DNA from: Burkholderiaceae bacterium | Lineage (GTDB): Bacteria > Pseudomonadota > Gammaproteobacteria > Burkholderiales > Burkholderiaceae_D | DNA: 64,000 bases | Assembly (NCBI GenBank): GCA_019232795.1 | Contig: JAFANH010000089.1 | Span: 1 to 64,000 of the forward strand | Reading direction: 5' to 3' | Shown here: positions 40,963 to 51,600 of the stretch, in pieces | Position numbering within the stretch: position 1 is the first letter of the stretch | Layout of the letters: every line of letters begins with the position of its first letter | Notes under the pieces: model-generated | Database searches by the model: none | Seen by the model: only the letters and a program-made list of their open reading frames with translations | What the model was told of the DNA's origin: nothing | Program-made: the position numbers and the translations under genes

Positions 40963-43680
40963 TCAATGCACCTTGCCCGCAATAAACGCATCGGTTGCCT
41001 GCACCAGCGCCGCTTTCTCGGCCAGCTTGAAGCGCGCCACTTCCATGCCGCGCGCGACGTTTGGCAGCATGGGTTCGGGTACGTGGGCCTTGACCCAGGT
41101 TTCCAGCTCGTCGAGCGGCACCGCGTTCCAGTACTGCTCGGGCACATTGCGCGACAGGATCAGCGGGCCGTACTGCGGATAGGCAGCCATCAGGGCGTCG
41201 AGGTGTCCAGTCAGGACTTGCCAGGACAACAGCGGGTGTTCGTCGTCAAGCGTGGCGACCATATTCAGGCGCTGGGCGGCGGCTTGCTCGGGAATTTCGG
41301 GCGACAAGGCGATCTCGGCGGCCTGTTTGGCCAAGCCTTCGTCGCGCACATTCATCAAGGCGGTATAGTAGCGGCGCAGCTCGGTTTCGTTCTTGGCCGT
41401 TTTGGCGACCGCGTGCAGCTGCTCGAAGCCGGCGGCGTCGGCATTGCGGGCGACGATGGACAGGATCATTCCCTGGTCGTCCGGCCGGATCGCGTCGTGG
41501 TTGGCAGCAAAGGCGGCAAAGCGGCGGCGTGCTTCTTCCACCACGGTCTGGTCTCCCCAGGCGCCGAGGTCGTTGAGCACGGTGCGGCGCAGGCGCTGGA
41601 TGCCGGGCGTTTCGTCGGCCTTAGGGTCCCAGCCCAGGCTGTCGGCTACCGGCTTGAGCACGGCACGCGCATAGGCGGCGAAAGCTTCGTGTCCGGGCGT
41701 GCCGCGTTCGTCGTACTCGATGATGGACAGCGCATGCGTGATCTGTTCCCAGGCGCGTTCGTCGAACTTGCTGCCCATGGCGGCGACAAAGGCCAGGTAG
41801 TCGGGCAATTGGCGGGCATCGGCTTCGGCCTGCGCCCACTGGTCGTCGAGCTGGGCGATACGGTCGCCGAACGGCAATTGCGCGAAATGCGCGACATTGG
41901 TGTGCAGCGTCGCCTGGTCATAGGCGACGCGGTAATAGCCGATCACGTCTGCATTCAGGCTCAGCGCTTCGTCGCAGCGTCCGGCCGCCACGCGCTGGTC
42001 GTCTTGCGCCAACAGCACCGCGACCGGTTTGCCGTTGCCGACACGCATTTGCAGCGGCACGTTCCATTCGGCCATATCAACCGCATTGGCCGCATCAGCC
42101 GTCGTCGCATTCTGAGCGCCTCCCCGGTTCTGCAACAGGAAGCGCTTTTGCGACAGGCTCAGGGTACGATTGCCGGCGGCATCGCAGCTGGCGCTGGCGA
42201 TCACCAGCGGAAAACCGGCATGGTCGGTCCAGCTGGCGGCGATCTTGCGCACATCGCGCCCGCTGGCGGCATTGAGCGCATTCCACAGGTCGGCGCTGGT
42301 GGCGTTGGAAAACGCGCGCGCTTTCATAAAGCGGCGAACGCCGTCGCGGAAGGTATCTTCACCGAGATAGGCTTCCAGCATGCGCAGCACGGCCTGCCCT
42401 TTCGAGTAGGTGATCTGCGGATCGAAGGCGCTGCGCGCCTCGAGTTCATTGCTGACATGCGATCGGATAGGATGCGAGGTAACGCGCGCGTCGGCGTCCA
42501 TCGCCCTTTCCTTGCTGGCGTCTTCGTTTTCCCACCAGTTCCAGCTCGGATTGCGCAAGTCGGTTTCCTTGGCGGCGCGCCAGGAGGCGAAGCTTTCGTT
42601 GAGCCACAAGTCGTCCCACCAGCCCATGGTGACCAGGTCGCCGTTCCACTGGTGCGCCATCTCATGCGCCTGCACGCTGAACACGGCCTGCTTGTTGCCT
42701 ATGGTGGAAGACGGCGTCACCAGCAGGATCTGGTCGTTATAGGTAATCGCGCCCCAGTTTTCCATGGCGCCGGTGAAGCCGCCCGGCACAGCGATCGAAT
42801 CGAGCTTGGGCAGCGGGAAAGCGACGCCGAAGTAATCGTTATAGTCGGCCAGGATCTGCTTGGCGTTGGCCAGCGCGGTGGCGCCGTCATTTTCCTGGCC
42901 GCGCACGGTCCACACGCCCAGCTTGGTCGGGCCGACGTCGGCGGTCACGGCCGCCAGGCTGCCGGCCGTGAACTCCAGCAGATAGGTCGGCATCTTGGGC
43001 GAGCGGGCAAAGGTGACTGTGGCCTGATCGTCGTGCAGCACGCGCTTGGCAATCGGCATATTCGATACCGTCGACCAGGCCACCGGCACGGTGGCGGTCA
43101 ACGCAAAGGTGGTGCGGAAAGCCGGCTCATCCCAGCACGGGAACATGCGGCGCGCGTCGGTCGCCTCGAACTTGGTCGACAGCAGCTGGTCCTTGCTACC
43201 GTCCGGCTTGACGAAGGGCTGCACGAACAGGCCGAACGGCCGCGTTTCCATCTTGCCTTCATAGTTGAAGGTCAGCGTGTGCATGCCGGGCGCGGCCGGC
43301 TCGGCCAGGGTCAAGGTGGTCAGTTGCCGTTCATTGACCGTGTCGACCACCGGTACCGGCTTGCCGTCGAACAGCACATGGTCCAGAGTCTGGTTCAGAC
43401 TGTTGAACTGGACGGTGCCGGTGCGTTCGCGGAATTGCAGCTTGATGCTTTCCTCGCCATGGATCGCATGGTTGGCGATATCGGGCACGATATTGAGCGA
43501 GTAGTCGAGCGGCACCACGTTCTTGGGCAGGCGGCCCCACGCCTTGTCGAAGGAAAACGGCTCGTCGGGCAGGCTGGCGTTGGAGGCACGGGCGGGCTCG
43601 GCCGCCGCGCACGGCAATTGCTGGAACAAGGCCGCCAGGGCGGCGGCAAGCGTTAACATGCCGGGCAAAGTGCGACGCAT
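40963..43680 (-). CDS. exported M1-family zinc aminopeptidase
   Basis: A 905-residue metallopeptidase. The signal peptide begins at MRRTLPGMLTL, and AAGGAG lies before the ATG at 43680. The family signatures are GAMENWG and HEMAHQWNGDLV with the third ligand E in LWLNESFASW. An ERAP1-like C-terminal domain fills the last ~350 residues. It cleaves single amino acids from peptide N-termini. The signal peptide marks it as periplasmic or outer-membrane associated, unlike cytosolic PepN. It is transcribed alone. Confidence 0.93.
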   Translation of the reverse strand: MRRTLPGMLTLAAALAALFQQLPCAAAEPARASNASLPDEPFSFDKAWGRLPKNVVPLDYSLNIVPDIANHAIHGEESIKLQFRERTGTVQFNSLNQTLDHVLFDGKPVPVVDTVNERQLTTLTLAEPAAPGMHTLTFNYEGKMETRPFGLFVQPFVKPDGSKDQLLSTKFEATDARRMFPCWDEPAFRTTFALTATVPVAWSTVSNMPIAKRVLHDDQATVTFARSPKMPTYLLEFTAGSLAAVTADVGPTKLGVWTVRGQENDGATALANAKQILADYNDYFGVAFPLPKLDSIAVPGGFTGAMENWGAITYNDQILLVTPSSTIGNKQAVFSVQAHEMAHQWNGDLVTMGWWDDLWLNESFASWRAAKETDLRNPSWNWWENEDASKERAMDADARVTSHPIRSHVSNELEARSAFDPQITYSKGQAVLRMLEAYLGEDTFRDGVRRFMKARAFSNATSADLWNALNAASGRDVRKIAASWTDHAGFPLVIASASCDAAGNRTLSLSQKRFLLQNRGGAQNATTADAANAVDMAEWNVPLQMRVGNGKPVAVLLAQDDQRVAAGRCDEALSLNADVIGYYRVAYDQATLHTNVAHFAQLPFGDRIAQLDDQWAQAEADARQLPDYLAFVAAMGSKFDERAWEQITHALSIIEYDERGTPGHEAFAAYARAVLKPVADSLGWDPKADETPGIQRLRRTVLNDLGAWGDQTVVEEARRRFAAFAANHDAIRPDDQGMILSIVARNADAAGFEQLHAVAKTAKNETELRRYYTALMNVRDEGLAKQAAEIALSPEIPEQAAAQRLNMVATLDDEHPLLSWQVLTGHLDALMAAYPQYGPLILSRNVPEQYWNAVPLDELETWVKAHVPEPMLPNVARGMEVARFKLAEKAALVQATDAFIAGKVH

Positions 43681-43807
43681 CAAGAATCTCCTTGTGATTT
43701 TTATGTCCTGCGGATTGTACCCCAGCATCCAGCTTGCAGCCGCTGCGCCAATGTCATTCGCCTCCCGTCGAGCAGAGCGATTTCGACTGAACCATGCGAA
43801 CGTTTAT

Positions 43808-43825
43808 ACTGGTATATTCACCAGT
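43808..43825 (+). promoter_or_regulatory. palindrome ACTGGT-N6-ACCAGT upstream of the XRE regulator
   Basis: A perfect 6-base half-site palindrome 26 bases before the start codon, overlapping a TATATT (43813-43818) that could be a -10. The position is right for autorepression by the encoded helix-turn-helix protein; this is inference. Confidence 0.45.
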
Positions 43826-43851
43826 CAATACTACTACCTTAGCGACTCATC

Positions 43852-44625
43852 ATGAGCGACAAACTCGGCGATTTCATCCGTGCGCACCGCGAACGCGTCA
43901 CTCCCGGAGAATGCGGCCTGCCCGTCAGCGGCAGGCGACGCACCCCTGGCTTGCGGCGCGAAGAACTGGCCCAGCTATGCGAAGTCAGTCCGACCTGGCT
44001 GACCTGGCTGGAACAAGGGCGACCGGTATCCGCCTCCGGCAAGATGCTGGCCAGGCTGGCCGAGGCCTTGCGTCTGAGCACGGCGGAGCGCGCCTATCTG
44101 TTCAAGCTGGCCGACAAGCTCGATCCCAGCGCGGAACAGGATACGCCGGTGGAAAGCGGCGAGGAGTTTGCAGCCATTGTCGCGGCCATTGCCGTGCCGG
44201 CCTACATCCTCGACCGCAGCTGGAATGCCGTCGCGTGGAATGAGGCCGCGGCCCACCTGTTCGCCGGGTGGTTGAGCGACGCTACGGCAGACGTGCCGAA
44301 GCAACCCAACCTGTTGCGCTTCATGTTTTGCGCGCCGCAGGCACGCAAGCTGATCGTGGACTGGAACGAGCGCGCCAAGCGGCTGGTGGCGGAATTCCGT
44401 GCCGACTGCGGCAAGCACGCCGACCGTGACCCCTTGGCTGACTTGATCGTGGAACTGCAGCGCGCCAGCAAGGATTTCCGCCAATACTGGCAGGCGCAAG
44501 ACGTGGTGGAGCGCGAAGGCGGGTTGCGCCGTTTCAAGCATCCCTTGCACGGCGCCTTGCGCTTCAACCAGACGACGTTTTATTTTGCCCGGCGGCGTGA
44601 TCTCAAGCTGGTGATGCTGTACTGA
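43852..44625 (+). CDS. XRE/MmyB-type transcriptional regulator
   Basis: A 257-residue regulator. The N-terminal helix-turn-helix (about residues 5-72: LGDFIRAHRERVTP…RRTPGLRREELAQLCEVSPTWLTWLEQG) is followed by the MmyB-like PAS-type ligand domain (VPAYILDRSWNAVAWNEAAAHLFAGW…NLLRFMF…LIVDWNERAKRLVAEFRAD). MmyB-family proteins are thought to bind small hydrophobic ligands. The neighbouring divergent gene is the M1 aminopeptidase; the palindrome at 43808-43825 is a candidate operator. Confidence 0.92.
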   Translation: MSDKLGDFIRAHRERVTPGECGLPVSGRRRTPGLRREELAQLCEVSPTWLTWLEQGRPVSASGKMLARLAEALRLSTAERAYLFKLADKLDPSAEQDTPVESGEEFAAIVAAIAVPAYILDRSWNAVAWNEAAAHLFAGWLSDATADVPKQPNLLRFMFCAPQARKLIVDWNERAKRLVAEFRADCGKHADRDPLADLIVELQRASKDFRQYWQAQDVVEREGGLRRFKHPLHGALRFNQTTFYFARRRDLKLVMLY

Positions 44626-44634
44626 GCCTCACGC

Positions 44635-46332
44635 TCAAATTTCTTCCCAATTCTCGCTGGGCCTCAGTGCCAAGCGACCTGCCTGGCCCGCCGGGCGCGC
44701 CAGAGCGGCCGCGCCGGGCCTGGATGCAGCAGCTGCAACCGGGCGCGCAAGGGTATTGGCGCGGGGCATGGCGCCCTGTGTCTGCATATCGAGCTTGAAG
44801 GTGCCAACCACGCCGTCGAGCACATTGACCTGGTCTTGCATGCTCTGGGCCGCCGCGGCGGCCTGCTCGACCAGTGCCGCGTTTTGCTGGGTCGCGTCGT
44901 CCATGGCCGTAATGGCGCCATTGATTTCGACAATGTCGTCGCTCTGCTTTTTGCTGGCAACGGTAATCTCACGCATGATGACGGTCACGCGCCGTATGCT
45001 TTCCACGACCTCTTTCATGGTGGTGCCGGCCTGATCGACCAGCCTGCTGCCGGTACTGACTTCGTTCACCGAATTGTCGATCAATTCCTTGATCTCCTTG
45101 GCGGCCGCTGCCGAACGCTGCGCCAGGTTGCGCACTTCGGCGGCCACCACGGCAAAACCCCTGCCCTGCTCACCTGCGCGCGCCGCTTCCACGGCGGCAT
45201 TCAGGGCCAGGATATTGGTCTGGAAGGCGATACCGTCGATGACGCTGATGATGTCGACGATCTTCTTCGACGACTCGTTGATCGAACCCATGGTATCGAC
45301 CACTTGCGCCATCACGGCGCCGCCACGCGTTGCCACGTCGGAGGCGTCGCTCGCCAACTGGTCCGCCTGGTCGGCGCTGCTGGCGTTCTGCCTTACCGTG
45401 GCCGTCAGTTGCTCGATGGAAGACGCGGTCGCCGCCAGCGATTCGGCCTGACGCTCGGTCCGGTTCGACAAATCGAGATTGCCGATGGCGATCTCGCCGG
45501 CTGCGCCGGCGATGGAACCGGTGCCCGTCTTGACTTGGCAGACGATGTTGCGCAAGGATTCGTTCATCGCCTGCAATGCCCGCATCAATTCGCCGATTTC
45601 ATCATCGCTCGAAGCGGTGATCGTGGCCGTCAAATCACCGGTTGCCACCGTCGCGGCGATCTGCACCGCGTTTTGCAGGGGTACGGTAATGCTGCGTGAA
45701 ATGACCAGTGCGACGGCGCCGCCGAGGGCAACCAGCAGCACCCCCAGTGCGATCGACAATTCCATACTGCGTTGATTGGACTGGGCAATCGCCGCAGCAG
45801 TCTGGTCTATGCTGTTGCGCTGCAGCCGCAGCAGTTCGTGCACCTTTTCCTCGTAATCCTTGGCGTTGACGGAGAACGACTGTGTGAAAACCTGGTCGGC
45901 CCCGGCCGCGTCGCCCTGCTTGCGCAACTCCATGACCTTGAGCTTGCTGGCCTGGTACTTACCCCGAAGTTCAATGGCGTCCTTGAAAACGGCCTTCTCT
46001 TCGTCGGAAACCAGCAGCGCTTCGATCTGCTTGGCCAGTTCGCTGCCATGCTTGACGCTTTCCGCCATCACATCGCCGAACGCGGTCGCCAAGGTTTCGT
46101 CGGAACTGCGGGCGATCATGGTCGTGCGGGCAACGGCCGAATAGATCAGCAAATACCAATCGCTCATCAGGCGTTCCTTGGCGAGCGGCTTCTCCATCAT
46201 TTCCCGCGTCGCGGCAGCGGCGCTCCTGGCGTTGACCAGGGCAATCGAGGTGGACACAATGGAAAGCGCCAGGACGACCGCGAAGCCGAGCGCCAGCCGA
46301 GTGGAAATACGGACGTTAGTCAGAAAGTTCAT
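44635..46332 (-). CDS. methyl-accepting chemotaxis protein
   Basis: A 565-residue transducer. TM1 is at ~11-32, then a periplasmic four-helix sensor (residues ~33-185; 4HB_MCP-like), TM2 ([20 protein letters not shown]), HAMP and the signalling domain with the conserved tip [20 protein letters not shown]. It ends NWEEI after an Ala/Pro linker, close to the NWETF-type CheR tether but with Ile in place of the final Phe. The ligand is unknown. It converges with the MmyB-type gene, 9 bases apart. Confidence 0.93.
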   Translation of the reverse strand: MNFLTNVRISTRLALGFAVVLALSIVSTSIALVNARSAAAATREMMEKPLAKERLMSDWYLLIYSAVARTTMIARSSDETLATAFGDVMAESVKHGSELAKQIEALLVSDEEKAVFKDAIELRGKYQASKLKVMELRKQGDAAGADQVFTQSFSVNAKDYEEKVHELLRLQRNSIDQTAAAIAQSNQRSMELSIALGVLLVALGGAVALVISRSITVPLQNAVQIAATVATGDLTATITASSDDEIGELMRALQAMNESLRNIVCQVKTGTGSIAGAAGEIAIGNLDLSNRTERQAESLAATASSIEQLTATVRQNASSADQADQLASDASDVATRGGAVMAQVVDTMGSINESSKKIVDIISVIDGIAFQTNILALNAAVEAARAGEQGRGFAVVAAEVRNLAQRSAAAAKEIKELIDNSVNEVSTGSRLVDQAGTTMKEVVESIRRVTVIMREITVASKKQSDDIVEINGAITAMDDATQQNAALVEQAAAAAQSMQDQVNVLDGVVGTFKLDMQTQGAMPRANTLARPVAAAASRPGAAALARPAGQAGRLALRPSENWEEI

Positions 46333-46492
46333 GGTAGAGTTGAACGCAACGTAATGTGAGGCGCTCTCGTTTGAACGCGGTTTTATTCGGGCTGCAGGGC
46401 GGATTCATCCTTGCAGCTTGCAAATGGCGGGCGACGCCATTATCACCCATTTGCCGAATGAGCGCACACCGAACTATGGAGCGAGCACCACA

Positions 46493-47872
46493 CTAGCGCA
46501 ATTCGGACATATCAACGGTCAAAGCGGTCACCGCCTGCGTGGTCAACAAGTTACGCACGAACACGATATGCTCGCGCAGGCTGTAGAACAGGTCGGCGAA
46601 CGTGGCCGGCACCTTGATCTGCTTGACGGCTTCCTCGATCTCGCTCAATTCCTGCAGGCAATGCGCACGCGTCGCGGCGTCCACCGGGCCTTCCAGCGCC
46701 TCGCGTTCGACGTCGAGCAGCTCGCGATACCAGCGGTAGATGCGCGCCTGCATGCGCCAGCGGTACAAGCCGGGAATGATTTTCAGGCCAGGAATCAAAA
46801 CCAGGATAACTGGCACCACGGCAATCGCGATACGGTTGATGAAGCGCGCGATCGGGAATGGAAAGGTACGGTACAGCCAGCTCTTGCCCGAGGTGTAGTA
46901 GCGCTGCGCGTCGGCGCTGACGTGGAATTCGTGTTCGATCGGCGCCGGGAATTCACCGCGCTTCTTGAGCAGGCCGGCCGCGCCGTGCACTTCCTTGGCA
47001 GCCTCGATCAGCGAATCCGACAGCGCCGGATGCAGGCCGTCGCGCGCGATCAATTCCACCATGGGTCCGACCAGGTGGGTGTCTTCCGAGGGAATGTCAT
47101 GTCCGAGGTCGAGCGAACCTTTCGGCAAGGCGAGCTTATTCAGGTAATTGATTTGCCGCACGTAGGCATCGGCCTGGGTGAAGTCGAAGATATGCACATC
47201 GGGCGCTTCCATCAGCTTGCGCAACTCCTCGCGCGAGGCCGAATCGCTCATGAAGAACACCACGTCCACGCGCCCGTCGAGCAGTGATTTGACCGCCTTG
47301 GCCGGATCGGATTCGATCAGCGTGGTGTTCCCGCCGGGTTCGATTCCATTAACCTTGAGCAGAGCCAGCGCCAATTGATGCGATCCGCTGCCCGGTTCGC
47401 CGATATCGAGCCGCTTGCCCTTGAAGTCGCCCAGCAGGTCCTTGTGGGCACCGCGGTAGAACACCCATACCGGCTGGTACGAGAGGCTGCCCAGCGATGC
47501 AAGCTTGTCGAGTGCGTCGCTACCGACGGCGCCGGAGTCGCCGCCCAGCACGAAGCCGACGTCGACCTTGGACTTGGGATCGAGCAGCTTGTGCAGGTTA
47601 TCGAGCGAACCCTCGCTCGCCACGATCTTGAGCGTGATGCCGTCCTTGGCCAGGATTTTCTTGTAGCGCTCGGCATACTTGGCGAACGAGCTGCCTTCCG
47701 GGCCGCTGGCCATGGTGATGGTGGTGGGCGTACCGGTCGTGAAGAAGACCAGCACGGCCACCGCCACGGCCAATCCGATCAGGAAGGTGGTGCCCAGCGC
47801 TACCAGCGGGCTGCCGGTGAACCAGTTGCGAAATTTCTGCATTTCGATTTTGGCTTTTTTTATGTCGCCCAT
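46493..47872 (-). CDS. membrane-anchored TAXI-family solute-binding protein
   Basis: A 459-residue protein. The N-terminal membrane anchor (residues ~23-45, PLVALGTTFLIGLAVAVAVLVFF) is not a cleavable signal. The TAXI/NMT1-like binding domain follows to about residue 300 (TITMASGPEGSSFAKYAERYKKIL; DIGEPGSGSHQLALALL; AVKSLLDGRVDVVFFMS). A second hydrophobic stretch (FINRIAIAVVPVILVLIPGLKII) and a charged helical C-terminus come last. TAXI proteins normally feed TRAP permeases, but none is adjacent. The extra C-terminal membrane part suggests a signalling or scaffolding role. Confidence 0.85.
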   Translation of the reverse strand: MGDIKKAKIEMQKFRNWFTGSPLVALGTTFLIGLAVAVAVLVFFTTGTPTTITMASGPEGSSFAKYAERYKKILAKDGITLKIVASEGSLDNLHKLLDPKSKVDVGFVLGGDSGAVGSDALDKLASLGSLSYQPVWVFYRGAHKDLLGDFKGKRLDIGEPGSGSHQLALALLKVNGIEPGGNTTLIESDPAKAVKSLLDGRVDVVFFMSDSASREELRKLMEAPDVHIFDFTQADAYVRQINYLNKLALPKGSLDLGHDIPSEDTHLVGPMVELIARDGLHPALSDSLIEAAKEVHGAAGLLKKRGEFPAPIEHEFHVSADAQRYYTSGKSWLYRTFPFPIARFINRIAIAVVPVILVLIPGLKIIPGLYRWRMQARIYRWYRELLDVEREALEGPVDAATRAHCLQELSEIEEAVKQIKVPATFADLFYSLREHIVFVRNLLTTQAVTALTVDMSELR

Positions 47873-47905
47873 CAGCAATCCATATCTATCGATTCGAAGA
47901 AAGCG

Positions 47906-48385
47906 TTACTTCGTGGTTTGTGTTTTAACAGGCGCGACGTACTTACTAAAAGCTTCTGTTAAGGCATTTTTGTCCATCGATGACTGCAACTTTGACATAA
48001 ATTTCCCGACGTCATCCTGCGACATCAAGCCTTCGATGGTACTACCGCCAAAGTATTCAAAACTACCCGGGAGAGCCACTCTTGCTCCCTCGTACTTTAT
48101 GGCTTGCTCGGCTTCGTGCCTACACGTATCCACCAGCAAAGACACCATCATATTTCCGGCGTCTTTCGCAATCGCGCCCTTCTGTGTCTCGGAAACATTG
48201 CCCAAGTCCTTCACTGCAGGATGCTCGGCCATTGCGGCAAAGGTAAATCGCATGAATATAATTTTCTGTTCCTCACTCGCTTTCGCCACCAGACATTTTG
48301 CCAAATCGTCCGTAAATGGGCCCGCATTTGCAGGGAGCGAGAACGCCAGGAAAGATAAAATTGCACAAAAACGAATTTTCATCAT
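47906..48385 (-). CDS. exported protein of unknown function (159 aa)
   Basis: A signal peptide (MMKIRFCAILSFLAFSLPANA|GP) is followed by a mostly helical domain with two cysteines (DLAKCLVAK, LVDTCRHEAEQAI) likely to form a disulfide. The pattern DDLAKCLVAKASEEQKIIFMRFTFAAMAEHP is seen in small periplasmic helical proteins of proteobacteria; I cannot name the family. The gene is AT-richer than its neighbours and lies 34 bases upstream of the TAXI gene on the same strand. Confidence 0.75.
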   Translation of the reverse strand: MMKIRFCAILSFLAFSLPANAGPFTDDLAKCLVAKASEEQKIIFMRFTFAAMAEHPAVKDLGNVSETQKGAIAKDAGNMMVSLLVDTCRHEAEQAIKYEGARVALPGSFEYFGGSTIEGLMSQDDVGKFMSKLQSSMDKNALTEAFSKYVAPVKTQTTK

Positions 48386-48671
48386 TATCCTTATTGTTTG
48401 AAAATTTCAAATTTTGCGATTCCATTGCGTTTCTTGCAAATCGCATGTAAACGCTGCGCAAGCAACGCCATCGATCGTACATTATCACAGCCTCATCCCG
48501 TAAACGCATTGTTACGAATCATACAAACTGAAGTGCGATCTCAGGGACTTTTGAAATTACTCGAAGTAGCGAACCAGCCGTCATATGAGAAAATACGTAA
48601 TTCGCTAACGAGCCGTGCCAACGGCTAAATGTTCTACGCATCGCCCTACGCATTCCACGACTTACAATAAA
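48386..48671. promoter_or_regulatory. divergent promoter region upstream of the Pls-type synthetase
   Basis: AT-rich divergent gap. A hairpin AGCCGT/ACGGCT (48611-48616, 48621-48626, loop GCCA) followed by AAATGTTCT lies in what would be the 5' leader of the synthetase gene. No promoter pair stands out. Confidence 0.35.
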
Positions 48672-51600
48672 ATGAATTTGCCTGCGGTAGCACTGACCGA
48701 AAATCCCGACATCCTGTCCGGTCCGCATCAGCCCGAGTTATTGCGCGAAGAAGTGCTGGCCGACCTGCTGGAAGCCACGGCGGAGCGCATGCCCGACCAG
48801 GTCGCGCTGATCTTCGGCGAACGCCGCCTGACTTACCGCGAACTCGATGACCAGGCTGGCCTGGTCGCCTCGCAGTTGATCGCTGCCGGCGTCGGACCGG
48901 GCAAGATAGTCGGGCTGTGGCTGCCGCGCGGCATAGACCTGCTGGTGATGCAGGCCGGTATTGCCAAGACCGGCGCGGCTTGGCTGCCGGTGGCCGACGA
49001 CACGCCGGTGGAACGGCTGGCCGTATGTCTCGATGATGCGCAAGCCGCCGGCATCGTCAGTTGCAACGCTTTTGCAGCGCGTCTGGCCGAGCTGGGCCGC
49101 CCCGTCTGGTGTGCCGAAGCCTTGCTGACGCCATCCCAAGAGCCATTGCACCCATCTGCCTCCGCATCTGCTTTCACACGCAGCGGCAGCAAGCCGCACG
49201 ATCCTGCCTACGTTATCTACACCTCGGGCTCGACCGGCAAACCCAAGGGCATCGTCATTACCCAAGGCAGTATCTGCCACTTCTTGCGTAGCGAAAACGC
49301 CCTGCTCGGCGTTGCTGCCGCCGACCGCGTCTACCAGGGCTTTTCGGTGGCGTTCGACATGTCGTTCGAGGAAATCTGGATCAGCTACCTGGTCGGCGCC
49401 ACCCTGTGGGTCGCTCCGCGCGAACTGACCGCCGACCCGGAAGCCTTGCCGCGCGCACTGACGCAAAACCGGGTTACGGTGCTCCATGCGGTGCCGACCC
49501 TGCTGGCATTGTTTGCTGAAGACGTGCCCACGCTGCGCCTGATCAATCTCGGCGGTGAAGCCTGTCCGGAAAGCCTGGTAGAACGCTGGTCCCGTCCTGG
49601 CCTGCGCATGACCAATACCTATGGCCCGACCGAAGCGACCGTATCGGCCAGCCTGGCCGAACTGCAACCCGGCGAAACCGTCACCATAGGCCAGCCCTTG
49701 CCGAACTACGGCCTGCTGGTGATAGCTCCCGACGTGGAAAACGGCCTGATACTGTTGCCGCGCGGCGAAACGGGCGAGCTATGCATCACCGGACCGGGCC
49801 TGGCGGCCGGCTACCTGGGCCGTCCCGATCTGAGCGCCGAAAAATTCCTGATCAACCCCTGGGCTGAAGGCGAACATGATGCGCGCCTGTACCGTACCGG
49901 TGACCTGGCGCGCATCAGTGCCGATGGCCGCGTGCAGTGTCTTGGCCGTGCGGACGACCAGGTCAAGATTCGCGGTTTCCGCGTCGAACTCGGCGAAATC
50001 GAAGCGGCCATGACACAGCAAGTCGGAGTCGGCACCGCCGCCGCACTGCTGCGCCCGGTCGACGGCTTCGATCAATTGGTGGCCTTTATTGTGCCCGATA
50101 GCGTGCCCGAGGGCGAAACGACTGATTTGCCTGCCGCCTTGAGAGGTGCGCTGGCCGAACGCCTGCCGCCCTACATGGTGCCGGCGCGCTTCGAACTGCT
50201 AGCCGCCATGCCGCGCCTGACCTCGGGCAAGATAGACCGCAAGGCCTTGAAAGCGATGCCGTTGAAAACGGTTCAGCAAAACGCAGGCATATCGAACCAA
50301 AGCGACCAAGCCCGGAACCCGGCCGAGGAAGCGCTGTTCGCGGCACTGGCCAAGCTGTTTCCCGGCCAAGCCATACGCCGCGCCGACGATTTTTTCAGCG
50401 ACCTCGGCGGCCATTCGTTTTTTGCCGCACGGCTGGCTTCGACCTTGCGCGCCGATGCGCGTTTCGCCCACATCACGGTGCGCGACATTTATCAGCGCCG
50501 CAGCATAGGCAACATTGCCGATTGCCTGACCGAGTATTTGACAAAAGCGCCTGCGCCGATGAAGGCGGCGGACGCCTGGATGCCGCCGGCCACCTGGAAG
50601 CGCTGGACTTGCGGACTGGCGCAGGCGGCGGCGATTCCCGTTCTGGTGACGCTGCGCATGGTGCAGTGGCTGGCGCCGTTCTTTACCTACCACTTCCTGA
50701 CTGGCGAGCCGACCGACTCGATTCCCGTGGCGATTGCCGCCTCGGTCGGCGTGTTCCTGCTGGCCACGCTGATGGAGTTTGCCGCCGCCATCGCCGGCAA
50801 GTGGCTGATCGCGGGACGCCTGAAGCCGGGTCGCTACCCGCTCTGGGGTTTCACCTATTACCGCTGGTGGCTGGCAGACCGCCTGATCGAGGCGGCGCCG
50901 TCTTACCTGCTAAGCGGTTCCTCGCTATACGTATGGTGGCTGCGCGCGCTCGGCGCCCATGTAGGCGAAGATGTCATCGTCGGTTCCATGACCCTGCGCA
51001 CGCCCGACCTGTTGACCATAGGCGACCGCGCCAGCATAGGCAATGCCTGCAATTTCGAAAACGCGCGCGTCGAACACGGCGAACTGCGCCTGGGCGCGAT
51101 CACGCTGGAAGAACAAGCGTATGTCGGGTCCTACGCTGTGCTCGAAGGCAATGTGCGCATCGCCGCGCTCGGCCACCTGGAAGCGCAGTCGGCGCTGCGC
51201 GACGGCGCCGTGGTGCCTTCCGGCCGCATCTGGCATGGTTCGCCGGCGCGCGACGGCGGCGCCTTCGACGCCGCCTCCAAGCCGGCGCGCCCGTCCGTGA
51301 GCAAGTTGCGCATGAGCGGCGAAGCGCTCTACTTCATCGCCGGCATCGTGCTTGTGGCGACGCTATTCTTCATGCCGGTGTTCCCGACCTTCGTGCTGAT
51401 CGACTGGTTCGACGAAATGGAGTGGATGCCCTGGCTGATGGGTGACGAGATCTCGACCCAGCTGCTGCGTTACCTGTTGCTGGCCCTGCCGGCCAGCGCG
51501 GTGCTGGTGGTATGCACGGCGCTGGTGTCGGCCGGCATACGCTGGGGCGTGCTGCCGCGCCTGAAACCGGGCAGCTGGCCCATCCACAGCAATACCTATT

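Noticed and set aside
40966-43656. 896-codon plus-strand frame opposite the M1 aminopeptidase
   Set aside because: Antisense shadow of a GC-rich gene; Arg/His/Gly-rich translation without any recognisable domain, while the minus strand encodes all M1 motifs.
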